53,117 nucleotides of DNA, from the NCBI GenBank assembly GCA_003833135.1, contig QZLH01000204.1, positions 16,791 through 69,907 of the forward strand. Reading direction: 5' to 3'. This DNA comes from Oehlia diaphana. Taxonomy: Eukaryota > Glomeromycota > Glomeromycetes > Glomerales > Glomeraceae. The position numbers were made by a program, and so were the translations under genes. Positions within the stretch are counted from its first letter, which is position 1. Each line of letters starts with the position of its first letter. This document shows, piece by piece, positions 1-9,763 of the stretch. A model generated the notes under the pieces. The model had not been told where the DNA came from. It did no database searches and saw only the letters and a list, made by a program, of their open reading frames with translations.

Positions 1-1202
1 CGATATCATGTCACATTAATTTTGAAGCTATGGTTAAAGCCATAAAATTCTTAGCCAAACTATACTAATGTCTTTTTAGTAGTATAATTTATGAAAAATA
101 AAAAAAAATTATATTGTTAAAGTTAACCTTAAACTGAAATTTTCAATAATTTGATATTTGCCTATATTTGCCGATCATCTGCTAATTTGACTTTGGAGCT
201 TCGGGCGAAGCCACAGATTTACGGGCGAAACTTGAAATTTTCAAAATATATTATTAGGTATTCAAGAATCAATAGCCAAAATAATCATGTAGAATTTTAG
301 GTAATCAAAAAGTTATCATTGAGCAAATGTTTATGAATATTATTAAAATACACATATAGACAAAATTTGTGATAAATTTAATATGCAGTAAATTTAAATG
401 AATGTTAAATTGTCTGTAAAATTATTATTATGTAGGATTTTCAACCAAAGTAATTATAACGAAGTGATAAAATTGTGATAAAGTAAAGATGTCCGCTATG
501 CTACTCAAGAAGCATTTAATAGGCGAAATCAAAAGGGGACTCAACTTCGCTGAAGGGAATACTTTATTGTTAGATCAAATTTGGTTCTTCTGAAAATAAT
601 AATATTGTAATATTAAAAACAGATTCTTTTGGTGTAATCTACAAAAACAAAAATAATATAGTCAAAAAAATTTTTTTTTTTGTTTTTGTTTATGGATTTA
701 ATCTTAGATCGTTTAGGTATGTGTATAGATAGATTTTATGTACATTTCATAATATATATATCACATGTGACTACTATGACCCGCCGTTCTGATCAATTGT
801 CAAGGATTAAACTCCAGATTTATCCATATTTTATCTGACCTATATCAGATATTTATCCCAGATTAATTATTCGTTAAACTTCACTGGTAATTATATCCCG
901 CCTACTGAATCTACTGAATGTATGTAAAATATAAATAATTTGGATCGAATGTAATTTTTTTTTTTTTAAAAAAAAAAATTTTTTTTATTAGAGTAAATAA
1001 AATTAAAAATAATCATTAGGTTATTTAATTCTTTTAATTTTTCTCAATATATAAACAAACTCTAAATAAAAATCAAATTCTTAATAGTGAATTATAGTTA
1101 AATCTATTTGCATGTAATTTTTTTTTATAATACCTCTCTTTATTAACAAGAGATAAATATCATACAGAATATATATATTGGCACCTTTAATCATTAGAAA
1201 CA
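1..1202. other. intergenic, A+T-rich, no gene seen
   Basis: No reading frame with recognisable similarity on either strand. The stretch holds homopolymer A and T runs, including a T-run followed by an A-run and another T-run at about 954-988 that could fold on itself. The right end is the 3' flank of the minus-strand BTB-TLDc gene. Confidence 0.6.
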
Positions 1203-2725
1203 TTAATCAATCTTTTTGATTTGAAATATTTCATATTCTTCTACAGAAAAAAACCCGTCAGCTTCTCTAATTAATTTGTCATAAATTCCAGAATAATAAC
1301 AACAACCCTGCTTGTAATGTTTTCCATACAATTCAAGGTCACGATTACCAAATATTGGTCCCGAGAAAGAGTCATTTTCTATAACATGTTTTTCTTCTTT
1401 TGGTCGGCTTAAAATATAATCTTCAATATTTTCCTCAATCTTAATAAAAGAGAATATAAAACTATTTATCATGGCGCCAATTGTAAGATTAGATTTCCAT
1501 TCGATCGGATTATATCCACCAAGGATTTCATTGCTATCTTTCACTTTAACAATTGTTAAGGTACAAAATTGATTATCACAAATCTCGTGGAATTTACTAG
1601 GCGAAAACCCATCACGAGATCCACGAAGAATCAAATTAAATTCATATGAATTTTTCATCCTGTCAGTAATTTCTAATCTATCAATCCATTTCGATATTAA
1701 TTCAGCATGTTGGATTGTAATGATTTTTGAATCAATACTTTTTGAACTAGTCTCTTTAGTTATTATCTTTGGTTCTGAGTTATTATTCTGCTGATCCATA
1801 AAATATTTAAATAAATTTTCACGCAAACTTTTTGGTATAATTTTTTTATACGGATATACTTTATCTAAATATTCTTTAGAAGTTAAACTAAAGAAATCAA
1901 TAAAAGGAATAAATTGTTGTAAAGTAATTTTTAAAATATTAAAATCATCTTTTGAATAACTAGAAGAATCTGAAGGAAGTTCAGGATTTTGAGCTATACT
2001 CCATTTAAGCACATGTTCCCAAACTTGAATAACATTCTTTTTAATATTATCATGTTGAATAAGAACAATCAAACATTTTTCTGAGAGTGAAATAAAGTTG
2101 ATTGAATTAAAAATTTTTTCCGGTTCTTTAGATATTAATTCTGTACAAAAATTTTGTAATTTCAAGAAAGAATCATTCTCAAAACTAGTTTTATATATCA
2201 AGTTAAAATTTTGTTCCATCCAATTTTTTTTATTTTCGATTAAAAATGATTGTAAATGAGGGATTAATTCATTTAGGCCAAGTTCTCTGGATGCAACCAA
2301 AATTTCAATTATATCCGAAGTATCATATTCTTCTAAAAAGACTCTTCCTCCGTATATATATCTAAAACGAAAGTATTAAACGAAAAATTTAAATATTTTC
2401 GTAAATTTTTAAATATTTATTTTTCTTTAAAAAAAAATTGCTAAATTTTTTACCTCAATTCTCACCTTAAAATTATTTGAAAAATTCCCGGTGAGATATT
2501 TGGTAATTTAATATGTGTCAAACTTCTATCATTATTTTTATTAACGCTAGTTGATAAAATTCTTCGCAAATAAGAGGAACGATAATTCAAAATGACCATA
2601 TGAGTACGAAAAATTTTTACGTAAGGGTCATTACCAACTTCAATTGTTGTATCATAAAATTCACCATCTTCTAAAATTTCAAGAAAATTTTCAGATAATT
2701 TTGGTAAAAATTTATTATCATACAT
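1203..2725 (-). CDS. BTB-BACK-TLDc domain protein (two exons)
   Basis: Exon 1 is 2466-2725 and exon 2 is 1203-2361, separated by a 104-bp GT-AG intron (2362-2465; donor GTGAGA, acceptor TTTTAG). The join restores an uninterrupted frame across IILR/YIYGGRV and gives 472 residues. Residues about 20-110 are a BTB/POZ domain (DGEFYDTTIEVG, the FRTHMVILNYRSSYLRRIL core, then LRYIYGGRVFLEEYDTSDIIEILVASRELGL). A helical BACK-like segment follows to about 240. A TLDc domain fills about 300-470, with WIDRLEI, LILRGSRDGFS, IWGGYNP-like ILGGYNPIEW and a closing IFGNRDLEL. BTB proteins usually recruit substrates to cullin-3 ubiquitin ligases; TLDc domains are linked to oxidation resistance and V-ATPase regulation. 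The family is strongly expanded in Glomeromycotina. The start is the first Met of exon 1, directly before the BTB fold. The function here is inferred from domains only. Confidence 0.92.
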
Positions 2726-2865
2726 TATTAGTACTTTCGAGAAATAAAGTAAGGATATTGTTGTTGGGGGCTAAGGCCGCTAAGCTATAATAAATATGGT
2801 TTATCGGGTAAATTACGGCCCCAAAAATAAGGTTAATCACATGATTATTAATTCTAAATTCACCC

Positions 2866-3045
2866 GAGCTGGGTCCGGGCCGGCACATGATTTTTGTTAA
2901 ACCCGGCTTTTCGTAATTCTGGCCAAAATCTAATTCCGGCCGAAATTAAACTTGCCACAATTAAGTTGGCCGATTTTTTTATTTTTACCACAAAATGATA
3001 TAAATAATAGTCCAGGTTCGGGCCGGACCGGACCGGATGGTAAAA
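2866..3045. repeat. GC-rich dispersed-repeat fragments
   Basis: Two islands stand out from A+T-rich surroundings: CCGAGCTGGGTCCGGGCCGG near 2866 and TTCGGGCCGGACCGGACCGG near 3017. The core GAGCTGGGTCCGG recurs in inverse orientation inside the MITE at 21747-21899, so these are probably pieces of a mobile repeat family. No terminal repeats could be delimited here, and the short plus-strand frame across it looks accidental. Confidence 0.4.
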
Positions 3046-3063
3046 TAGAGGTCAATGCAGACC

Positions 3064-3143
3064 TCTATTTCCAAGGATTTCTCTATAGGATTGGAATAAA
3101 AATTTCACACCAAATTTTATTAACTAAAAGACAAACCAGGTAA
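3064..3143 (-). pseudogene. F-box gene 5' fragment
   Basis: The minus strand reads VCLLVNKIWCEIFIPIL, a stop, then RNPWK. This matches the F-box core of the intact neighbour at 8270-9763 (CLMVNRLWCETAIPILWRNPW) residue by residue, with the tryptophan codon turned into a stop. No further homologous sequence is clear on either side: downstream lies GC-rich repeat DNA, and upstream lies a foldback element that begins 55 bp away. It is a dead fragment of the family. Confidence 0.7.
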
Positions 3144-3197
3144 AGGACGTCTAAAATTTTTTTTTTTCTTTTGTGGTAAAAAAGGGACGGCTGCAGT

Positions 3198-3392
3198 CCC
3201 TATAAAAACGAATTGTGTTAAGTTTATTTAAAATTCGTGCTCATGTGTAATAAATATTAAAAAAGCACCATTTTATCCGATATATGTCTTATTACAAAAA
3301 AAAAAAAATTAAACAAAATGGTGCTTTTTTAGACATTTATTACACATGAGCACAAATATAAAACAAATTCAACATATTTCATTTTTATAGGG
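3198..3392. mobile_element. foldback MITE with about 90-bp arms
   Basis: The two halves are inverted copies of each other. The left arm begins CCCTATAAAAA and includes GTGCTCATGTGTAATAAAT and AAAAAAGCACCATTTT; the right arm repeats these in reverse complement and ends TTTTTATAGGG. About 20 bp of A-rich spacer separates them. No transposase frame is present. The flanks share only AGT, so the target-site duplication and superfamily are uncertain. Confidence 0.75.
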
Positions 3393-3947
3393 AGTTAATT
3401 TGGTCATTATTATTATTTTTGATAAAATGCATGACTATTTAAGATTAAATTAGTAATAAAATATGAGATACTTCTTTATGGTTGAAAAGTGCATTTAAGT
3501 GATAGTTATATACAGTGATATTTATATACTTTACAGTCTATAACTAGAAAATGGAAAATTATTATAAGCTTGAATTGTTGCTTAGATGTTTTATTTGATT
3601 GTTGTACATCGTTACGTACTGGACGGACTGACGGATGGCAATAGAAAGCATGCATTAAGATATTATTGGTGGTATGTAAATCACGCAATATTTATCAAAA
3701 ATTATGTAATGTCCAGGTATTCACACAGTTATGTAGATAATTTATTAATTAAAATACTCTTAAAAAGTTTGTTTAAATATAGGTTATGAAAATGATCAAC
3801 TTTAGAAGTTTAACTTTTATTGAAAAAAGTTGTGCATTTGCATAATTTGAATTTATTATATATTTGAATAAGGATATTTAACATTCCAGTTATCAAAAAT
3901 AGTTTTAAGCTTCCCATATAAGTTAAATAAACAAACCAATTTGTGAT

Positions 3948-4407
3948 AAAGATGGTCATCGGTTCTAAAAGATCACAGTCTTGTGGTGGTGTAGGACTGC
4001 AGTCTTTTGGTCCTGTAACACATACAATAAGACTGATGGTCTTTTTAAGGACTGCAGTCTTTTTAAGACTAATCAGTCTTTTTTCTTTTTTCTGCAAATA
4101 AAAAATTTTTTCCATTACTTTACTAGAAACAGTCTTCCACAGACATATTTATAAGCAAATAACAAGTATAAAGGATTTATTATCTTTATTAATGTTAATT
4201 TTCTTGAGACAGTCTTTTCTAGAAATAAGGCTAAGTTTCAATATGCATGTAATAACTTATATATAAAGACTGATACAAAGACCAGGTCAGTCTCAGGACT
4301 GGTCCTACTGCGCCAAGAAAAAATGAAAGACTGCGGTCCAGTCCTACAAGTCTTGGGACCAACCGGTCCAGGACCGAGTAGGACCAGTAGGACCGATGAC
4401 CATCTTT
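3948..4407. mobile_element. 460-bp MITE, Mutator-like by 10-bp target duplication
   Basis: Termini are AAAGATGGTCATCGGT on the left and its reverse complement on the right, extending to about 20 bp with one mismatch. Flanks are aatttgtgat (3938-3947) and aattggtgat (4408-4417), a 10-bp target duplication with one mismatch. Subterminal regions hold many copies of GACTGCAGTC-, GGTCCTAC- and AGTCTTT-like words. The enclosed frames encode nothing recognisable. TSD length points to a Mutator-like family, but no transposase is present to confirm it. Confidence 0.8.
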
Positions 4408-5618
4408 AATTGGTGATGATCTTGCTAATATTTCTAAACACCTAGTATTCCAACAAAAACCAGAAATTCTAATAATAAACAATCCAAATATTGACAATTA
4501 ATTAATTTTAATTTCTAACTTAAGATATTTAAGTTTTGGACATTTTGCATCCATCTAATTCAGTAATTTAAACCTTTTAAATTAATAAATATGATAGAAA
4601 ATATGTGGCAAGTTGTATATTATTTGCATATTTTAGTTAACAATTTTTCAAGAGCTGTATGTACTGATAAACATTATCTATAGTAATGTACATAAGAATA
4701 ACTGAAGGATTCCTGAGTTTTAATTAGTCTAGTAAATCCATAATTGCTATTCTTATTAATAATGAGTTCCAATTCTTTAACTGATTTAACTGATTTGCAA
4801 ATTTCTTTGTAGTATTAATGTCTAATGAAATTAATATTTGAAGAGCAACTTTACTAAAAATGGCCAATTTTTTGAAATATTTTTATAGACCTAGATACAA
4901 TAGCTTTTAAAATAATTGTGCAATTATTTTGTAAAATTTTTAAATATATCAAGATATATTTGAGGTATTTTTAAAATTAAAATATTAAAATAATATCAAA
5001 GTTAATTATATTATTATAATAAAATAATAGCAAAAATATTAAAAAATTATTGTGATATTATTTTGAGTTATTTTTATAGATCTAAATACAATATAATTAC
5101 AAAATAATAACAAAAGTATAATAAAAACATTTTGATGTATTAAATATATTTTTGTAGTATGTTAAAATTATTACAAAATCATTTCAAAAAATTGACTATT
5201 TTTAGTAAAGAATGCTTAGTAAATTTTGTATTTTCATTAGTAAAAAAATGAACACTAATTTCATTGTAAACAATCAACACTTCAGAATGCTTAACTAACT
5301 CTTTGATTGCATTTAAATTTAAATGTTTACAATAATTAACATAATTAAAAAAGGCTTTTTGTATGAAATCAACACCTTGACTGTTCATATTATTTGTGAA
5401 ATAATTACATCTAGTAGGAATTTTCCTTTTAAGTAATTTAACATTTCCAAGGATTTCTCAGAACCCAGAAATATATATATAGGGGTCAGGAGATGAAAAA
5501 AATTTTTTACTATGAGCTGTACGCATTTTTTCAGGGCCAAAATTATGATAATGTCAGTCGGTTACTATAATAGGAAATAAAATTCTGACTGGAATTATCA
5601 CAAATTATCTAAAAAAGG

Positions 5619-5980
5619 GAGGTCGTCTAAAGCGGGGGCAAATCACGTGATTCAGTGTAATTTTAATTAGATTAATTTTTTATAAAGAAAGATTAATAGA
5701 AACTTTAAAATCATAATATAAACGTATTGTTTTTGACTTTACATATGAATGAACGAAACTTTGCCGATCATATCCAAAAATGGATAACAAAATTGAAAAA
5801 GTCAAATAAATCAAAAACAGCATTCAAAACTCTACTCTGCGCTCTAAGTAAACTTGCAAAGCAGGCAAAAATGCATTTAGGATGTGTGTTTAGAATGGTT
5901 GAATATAAGGTAAAAAGTTATATTTTATGAAAACAATTTTTTCCGAAGTCACGTGATTTGCCCCCGCTTTAGACGACCTC
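5619..5980. mobile_element. 362-bp MITE with 9-bp target duplication
   Basis: The termini are nearly perfect inverted repeats of about 31 bp, starting GAGGTCGTCTAAAGCGGGGG and running through CAAATCACGTGA. Both flanks are taaaaaagg (5610-5618 and 5981-5989), an exact 9-bp duplication, as expected for Mutator-like elements. An internal plus-strand frame (5727-5930, 67 residues, Lys-rich) has no recognised domain and is probably not a transposase. The element sits inside the 5459-6500 element. Confidence 0.85.
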
Positions 5981-6070
5981 TAAAAAAGGAAAGATTTTCA
6001 TGATTTTTTTTTCTGTTTAAAATACGCAAACTCAAACCTAACCCTTTTAATTATATTTCTAGGTCCTGAT

Positions 6071-6494
6071 TAGGGATGGCAACGGTCGGTCATGGTCGGT
6101 CATCGGTCGGTCATAACCGGTCAAGAACCTTTGACCGACTGACCGACCGTTTGACCGACCGTTTGACCGACCGGTCTGACCAACCATTTAACCGATTCTG
6201 AAAACGTTTGCGAAATGTTTTTTTTTTATGAAATACTTAATAAAAAATGTTTTCGCAACATTTTCTATTAAAATAATTAAAAAACGTTTGCGAAACATTT
6301 TTTTATTAAATTTTATATTAAAAAACGTTTCGCAAACATTTTCAGGATCAGTTAAACGGTCGGTCAAATGGTCAGTTAAACGGTCGGTCAGACTGGTCGG
6401 TCAAACGGTCGGTCAGAGGTTTTTGACCGACCGATATCGGTCACGGTCATGACCGGTCATAACCGGTTAATGACCGTGACCGTTGCCATCCCTA
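6071..6494. mobile_element. 424-bp hAT-type MITE
   Basis: The ends are TAGGGATGGCAACGGTC and its reverse complement, of the hAT type (T/CAGGGATGGCAA). An exact 8-bp duplication gtcctgat flanks it (6063-6070 and 6495-6502), matching the 8-bp hAT signature. The subterminal regions consist of many GGTCGGTCA/TGACCGACC words in both orientations, and the centre has palindromic AAAACGTTTGCGAAA words. The long plus-strand frame across it (6228-6452) is a by-product of this repetition. Confidence 0.88.
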
Positions 6495-7116
6495 GTCCTG
6501 ATTTCTCCACAGAATTGGAATAGTAATCTCACACTGAGTTTTATTAATTAAAAGGTAATAATGAAGAGTATTTTTATGAAAGATATTAAATAAAGAAAAT
6601 CTCTGTTTAATTAGAACATTTATTTTTAATTGTTATTATTATTATTTTAGGTTAAAGGTTAAAAGTGCACATAATTATTAATAATAAAATAAAATAAAAT
6701 TATACATACAAGTATCGTAATTTACTGCAAAATTTGACCGCAAGTTCCAGACTTATGCCAAAGATCTGCTGATCGCTTTTACAGTAGTTCATTTTGCATA
6801 ATAAAACTATTATTTTATAATAATGCTCTTGTAACTTAGCTGCTAATTCACATTTATCTTTATAATTTTGCAACAATTGCGGCTAGATTTTTTTATGATT
6901 TACTGCACTATGATTAAGAATTGCGTAACTATTGCGTAGTCAACTATCCACAGGCACATATCAAAATCTTGCAGTACAGCCACTGGTATTACTGCACTTG
7001 CAACGTGAATATGTCATAAACAAATAAAATAATTCATTTGAATACTTCAGCTAAAAATAACTATTATTTTATTGTAGTCAAATTTAAGCAGTCAGTGATG
7101 TTCTTTATTCAGTTAC

Positions 7117-7613
7117 GGTATATTTCGCTGAAGGAATGTTTCACCAAAAGGATGTTCTGCTGAAAAGACATTTCACCGAAAGTGCATTTTATCAAATCCA
7201 TTTCTCTGAATTATCCACTTCTTCAAATTCCATTCCCCCAAAAAATGGTAACGATTAATATTTTTATATAAAATATTCATTGCGCAATGAAAAATATAAT
7301 TATTTTTTGAGGACTTTTTTTCCAGGATACTAGCAAGCAAGAAATAAATAACTTTATTTTCCTAAAAACATTTATTCATGAAGAAGTAAGTAAAAAAAAA
7401 AGATTAATATATTATAGACAACGAGATAAAAATTCATCTATTTCAAAAATTTTTCTAGAAAAGATATCTTTATGTATTTAATATAAAGCTTTGACTAAAT
7501 GGAATTCGGTGAAATGGGTTTTAACGTCCCTTTAGCGAAATATCCCTTCAGTGAAACATCCTTTCGGCAAAATGACTTCAGCGAAATGGGTTTCAGCAAA
7601 ATGTCAAGATACC
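7117..7613. mobile_element. TIR element with subterminal TTTCGCTGAA-like repeats
   Basis: The left part repeats words such as TTTCGCTGAAGGA, TTTCACCAAAAGGA and TTTCACCGAAAG. The right part repeats the complements (TTCAGTGAAACATCC, TTCGGCAAAATGAC, TTCAGCGAAATGGG). Both ends carry GGTAT. About 300 bp of A+T-rich sequence lies between, without coding potential. This is the architecture of a non-autonomous DNA transposon with arrays of subterminal binding-site-like repeats. The exact ends and the target duplication could not be fixed. Confidence 0.6.
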
Positions 7614-8269
7614 TTTTATTTGATATTTAGAGGGTTCATAATGGTATTAAATATTTCATTCTTGCCTTTTACTAGTTAACTGAACTTGGTGAGATTATTA
7701 TTTTGTAAAGAGATCTCTAGAAATATTTGTTTGATAATTCTGTAAAAAGTGAATTTTCTGAGATGTAGTCATTTACATTTATCAGACGGATCAATTAAAT
7801 AATATAAAGAGCTAAACTATATGCAAAGCCTGTGCAAAATTTTATTTAATTATGTTAGTTTATGTAAGCATTATTTAAATTTAATTGCAATCAACAAGTT
7901 AGTTATGTGGTATATTGATTGGATTGAATATAAATGATAGTAGTGATAGTGATTTAACTGGATTGATATAAACGTACAGATTAAGGTCTTATTATTGGGT
8001 ATATAGCACTCATATACTGTTTTATAATGATGAGTAAAGGAATATAAATTTATTTATAATGATAAATACAAAAAATAGTTTATTACTAACTAGCAAAAAT
8101 ACCATCTAAATTATTAACTAATATCGATTTGTTTAAAGCAATTACTTTCAAAAAGACTGCATTAAAATTCATGATCGTTGTTAAAAATTGGGAATATTGA
8201 GGCCTTTAATGTTGTGTCCTCCACAGAATGTCGTTAATGTTCCAGAATGAATTTCAATCGACTTTAGTG

Positions 8270-9763
8270 CTAACCGAAACAAATATTTGTAATGTAACAA
8301 ATAAAATCTACATAAGTTAAACTTTCAAACTTTTCAATTACTCCTTCTCTTTTATATTCATTAATCACATTTGCACAATCATCATCTATATTATTTCCAG
8401 TAATAAACAGGGAAAGTGCATGTCTGCCTTTCCATTCTTCTAAGAATTCCTCCAAGTTTTCTGAAGAAAATTTAAATTTACGACAGAACCTAATTTCCTT
8501 CAAATTGGTTGGCATTGACCTAATTAATACTCTTAATAATTCTTCTCCATTGTTCAAAGAGACATCATCATCTAATATAACTATTAATAATGACTTTAAA
8601 CTTTTACAACCTTCTAGTAGTTTTTCAAGTTCAATAAAATGTGCCTTTGTTGGCAAAAACGCAATTGATAAATATTCAATTGAAGGACAATTTTCATAAA
8701 TTTTACGAATAAAATATAGAGAATTTTCATTAAATTCATCATATTCATATTCAATATTATAGGGATCGAACAAAATTTTCTTGAGACTTTCTCCGCTATT
8801 TTCAATTATACTAGAAATCACATCTAACCTATTACCCTCTATATTAAGAATTTCAAGTTCACGATAAGCTTGCATTTTTAATTTTTCCAATTTTTTTTCA
8901 TTAAAAATATAATAACCATCAATTATTAAAATTTTTAAATTTGAAAATTTTGGAAGTACCTCTTGCAATAAAGTGTGTTCATAATTTTCTACATATTGGG
9001 CAAATAGTCTTAAAAAATTGAGACTTTCAGCTTTTTTTTCTAGCGCGAGAAAAACTTTTTCGTAAGGATCATGATTATCCGTAAAATATTCATCATCAAA
9101 ATCATCATCCCATTGAAAATACTTTAAGTTCTTCTGAACTTCAATTAACTTAACAATACCATGATTAGGTTTTATGTCAACATTAACAATGGTAAGTCTC
9201 TGTATATATTGACAGAATTGTGATAATCCGTAAAAGTATAAAGGATCAATGGATGTATCACATTTTAATTCACAAAGTAATTCAAATCGAACCATGGCTT
9301 CTGGAAATTGAAATATTTGGTGTTTAATCGATCTCATATCAAAATACTTCAATTCTAAACATTTTTTCATAAAGAGGGAGTAAAATTTTTGTTGCATATT
9401 AAATTGGTTATAATCTAAATCTGAACCAATAGAAATTATCTCCTTTATAATATTTACATTGATACTTCTACAGTAAGAAACATAATCAAACAAGAGTGTT
9501 TGATTTGAACCTGAAGGTAATTGGATTTCTTGATTTGTTATGAATTCTTTGATATCGTCAAATAAATATTGAGAGATGATTATGAATAAAGAGATTTTGT
9601 TTCTGTAATTAATACCACTGTAGCACCAGGGATTCCTCCATAAAATTGGTATCGCAGTTTCACACCAAAGTCTATTAACCATTAGACATGAAAAGAGAGA
9701 TGTCGAATCTTCTCGTAATTCCTCAAATATTGAGAAGAGAATATCTTTGTTAAGTTTGGACAT
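8270..9763 (-). CDS. F-box / leucine-rich-repeat-like protein
   Basis: Single exon, 497 residues, no internal stop. Residues 1-45 are an F-box: MSKLNKDILFSIFEEL, then SLFSCLMVNRLWCETAIPILWRNPW. F-box proteins bind Skp1 in SCF ubiquitin ligases and present substrates through the rest of the chain. From about residue 150 onward the protein shows irregular leucine-rich segments (LCELKCDTSIDPLYFYGLSQFCQYIQRLTIVNV, LIEVQKNLKYFQW, LSKFSNLKILIIDG-like, CPSIEYLSIAFLP, CKSLKSLLIVIL, NLKEIRFCRKF), ending in EEFLEEWKGRHALSLFI. The start is the only Met before the F-box and sits just behind A-rich 5' flank. It belongs to the lineage-expanded F-box family of arbuscular mycorrhizal fungi. Its decayed relatives surround it at 3.1 kb, 3.8-6.6 kb and probably 18-25 kb, all on the same strand. 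Confidence 0.9.
   Translation of the reverse strand: MSKLNKDILFSIFEELREDSTSLFSCLMVNRLWCETAIPILWRNPWCYSGINYRNKISLFIIISQYLFDDIKEFITNQEIQLPSGSNQTLLFDYVSYCRSINVNIIKEIISIGSDLDYNQFNMQQKFYSLFMKKCLELKYFDMRSIKHQIFQFPEAMVRFELLCELKCDTSIDPLYFYGLSQFCQYIQRLTIVNVDIKPNHGIVKLIEVQKNLKYFQWDDDFDDEYFTDNHDPYEKVFLALEKKAESLNFLRLFAQYVENYEHTLLQEVLPKFSNLKILIIDGYYIFNEKKLEKLKMQAYRELEILNIEGNRLDVISSIIENSGESLKKILFDPYNIEYEYDEFNENSLYFIRKIYENCPSIEYLSIAFLPTKAHFIELEKLLEGCKSLKSLLIVILDDDVSLNNGEELLRVLIRSMPTNLKEIRFCRKFKFSSENLEEFLEEWKGRHALSLFITGNNIDDDCANVINEYKREGVIEKFESLTYVDFICYITNICFG

Larger units (their letters stand above)
5459..6500. mobile_element. TIR element hosting two nested MITEs
   Basis: The left end reads CAGAACCCAGAAATATA and the right end, reverse-complemented, CAGGACCTAGAAATATA. 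The flanking F-box gene resumes on both sides, sharing ATTTCT (5453-5458 and 6501-6506) as a probable target duplication. Removing the element rejoins the F-box word GGATTTCTCCACAG. The left end also matches 52803-52868, so this is a multi-copy family. It carries the MITEs 5619-5980 and 6071-6494, leaving only about 250 bp of its own sequence. No transposase is seen. Confidence 0.7.
3840..6600 (-). pseudogene. F-box/LRR-like pseudogene broken by several insertions
   Basis: Pieces of one minus-strand F-box gene lie in order. At about 6507-6600 is the N-terminal F-box (LLINKTQCEITIPILWRN). At 5440-5458 is the continuing RNPWK segment. At 5179-5388 is FFNYVNYCKHLNLNAIKELV, matching LFDYVSYCRSINVNIIKEII of the intact gene at 8270-9763. 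At about 4400-4500 and 3840-3940 are C-terminal remnants (CLEILARSSP, then SLK..IFDNWN in another frame, resembling the EEFLEEWKGR end of the intact gene). Stops and frame changes occur throughout. A composite element (5459-6500) interrupts the F-box, and a 460-bp MITE (3948-4407) interrupts the 3' part. The N-terminal and 5179-5388 assignments are firm; the C-terminal part is an inference. Confidence 0.7.

Noticed and set aside
2952..3143. 63-residue plus-strand frame
   Set aside because: It crosses a GC-rich repeat and then runs antisense to an F-box fragment.
3810..4497. Frames of 101 and 88 residues on the minus strand
   Set aside because: Both run across the ends of the 3948-4407 MITE; only their outer parts correspond to F-box remnants.
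6228..6452. 74-residue plus-strand frame with VKRSVKWSVKRSV repeats
   Set aside because: It reads through the repeated GGTCGGTCA words of the hAT MITE.
8505..8805. Two short frames overlapping the F-box gene
   Set aside because: Shadows in other frames of an intact 497-residue gene.
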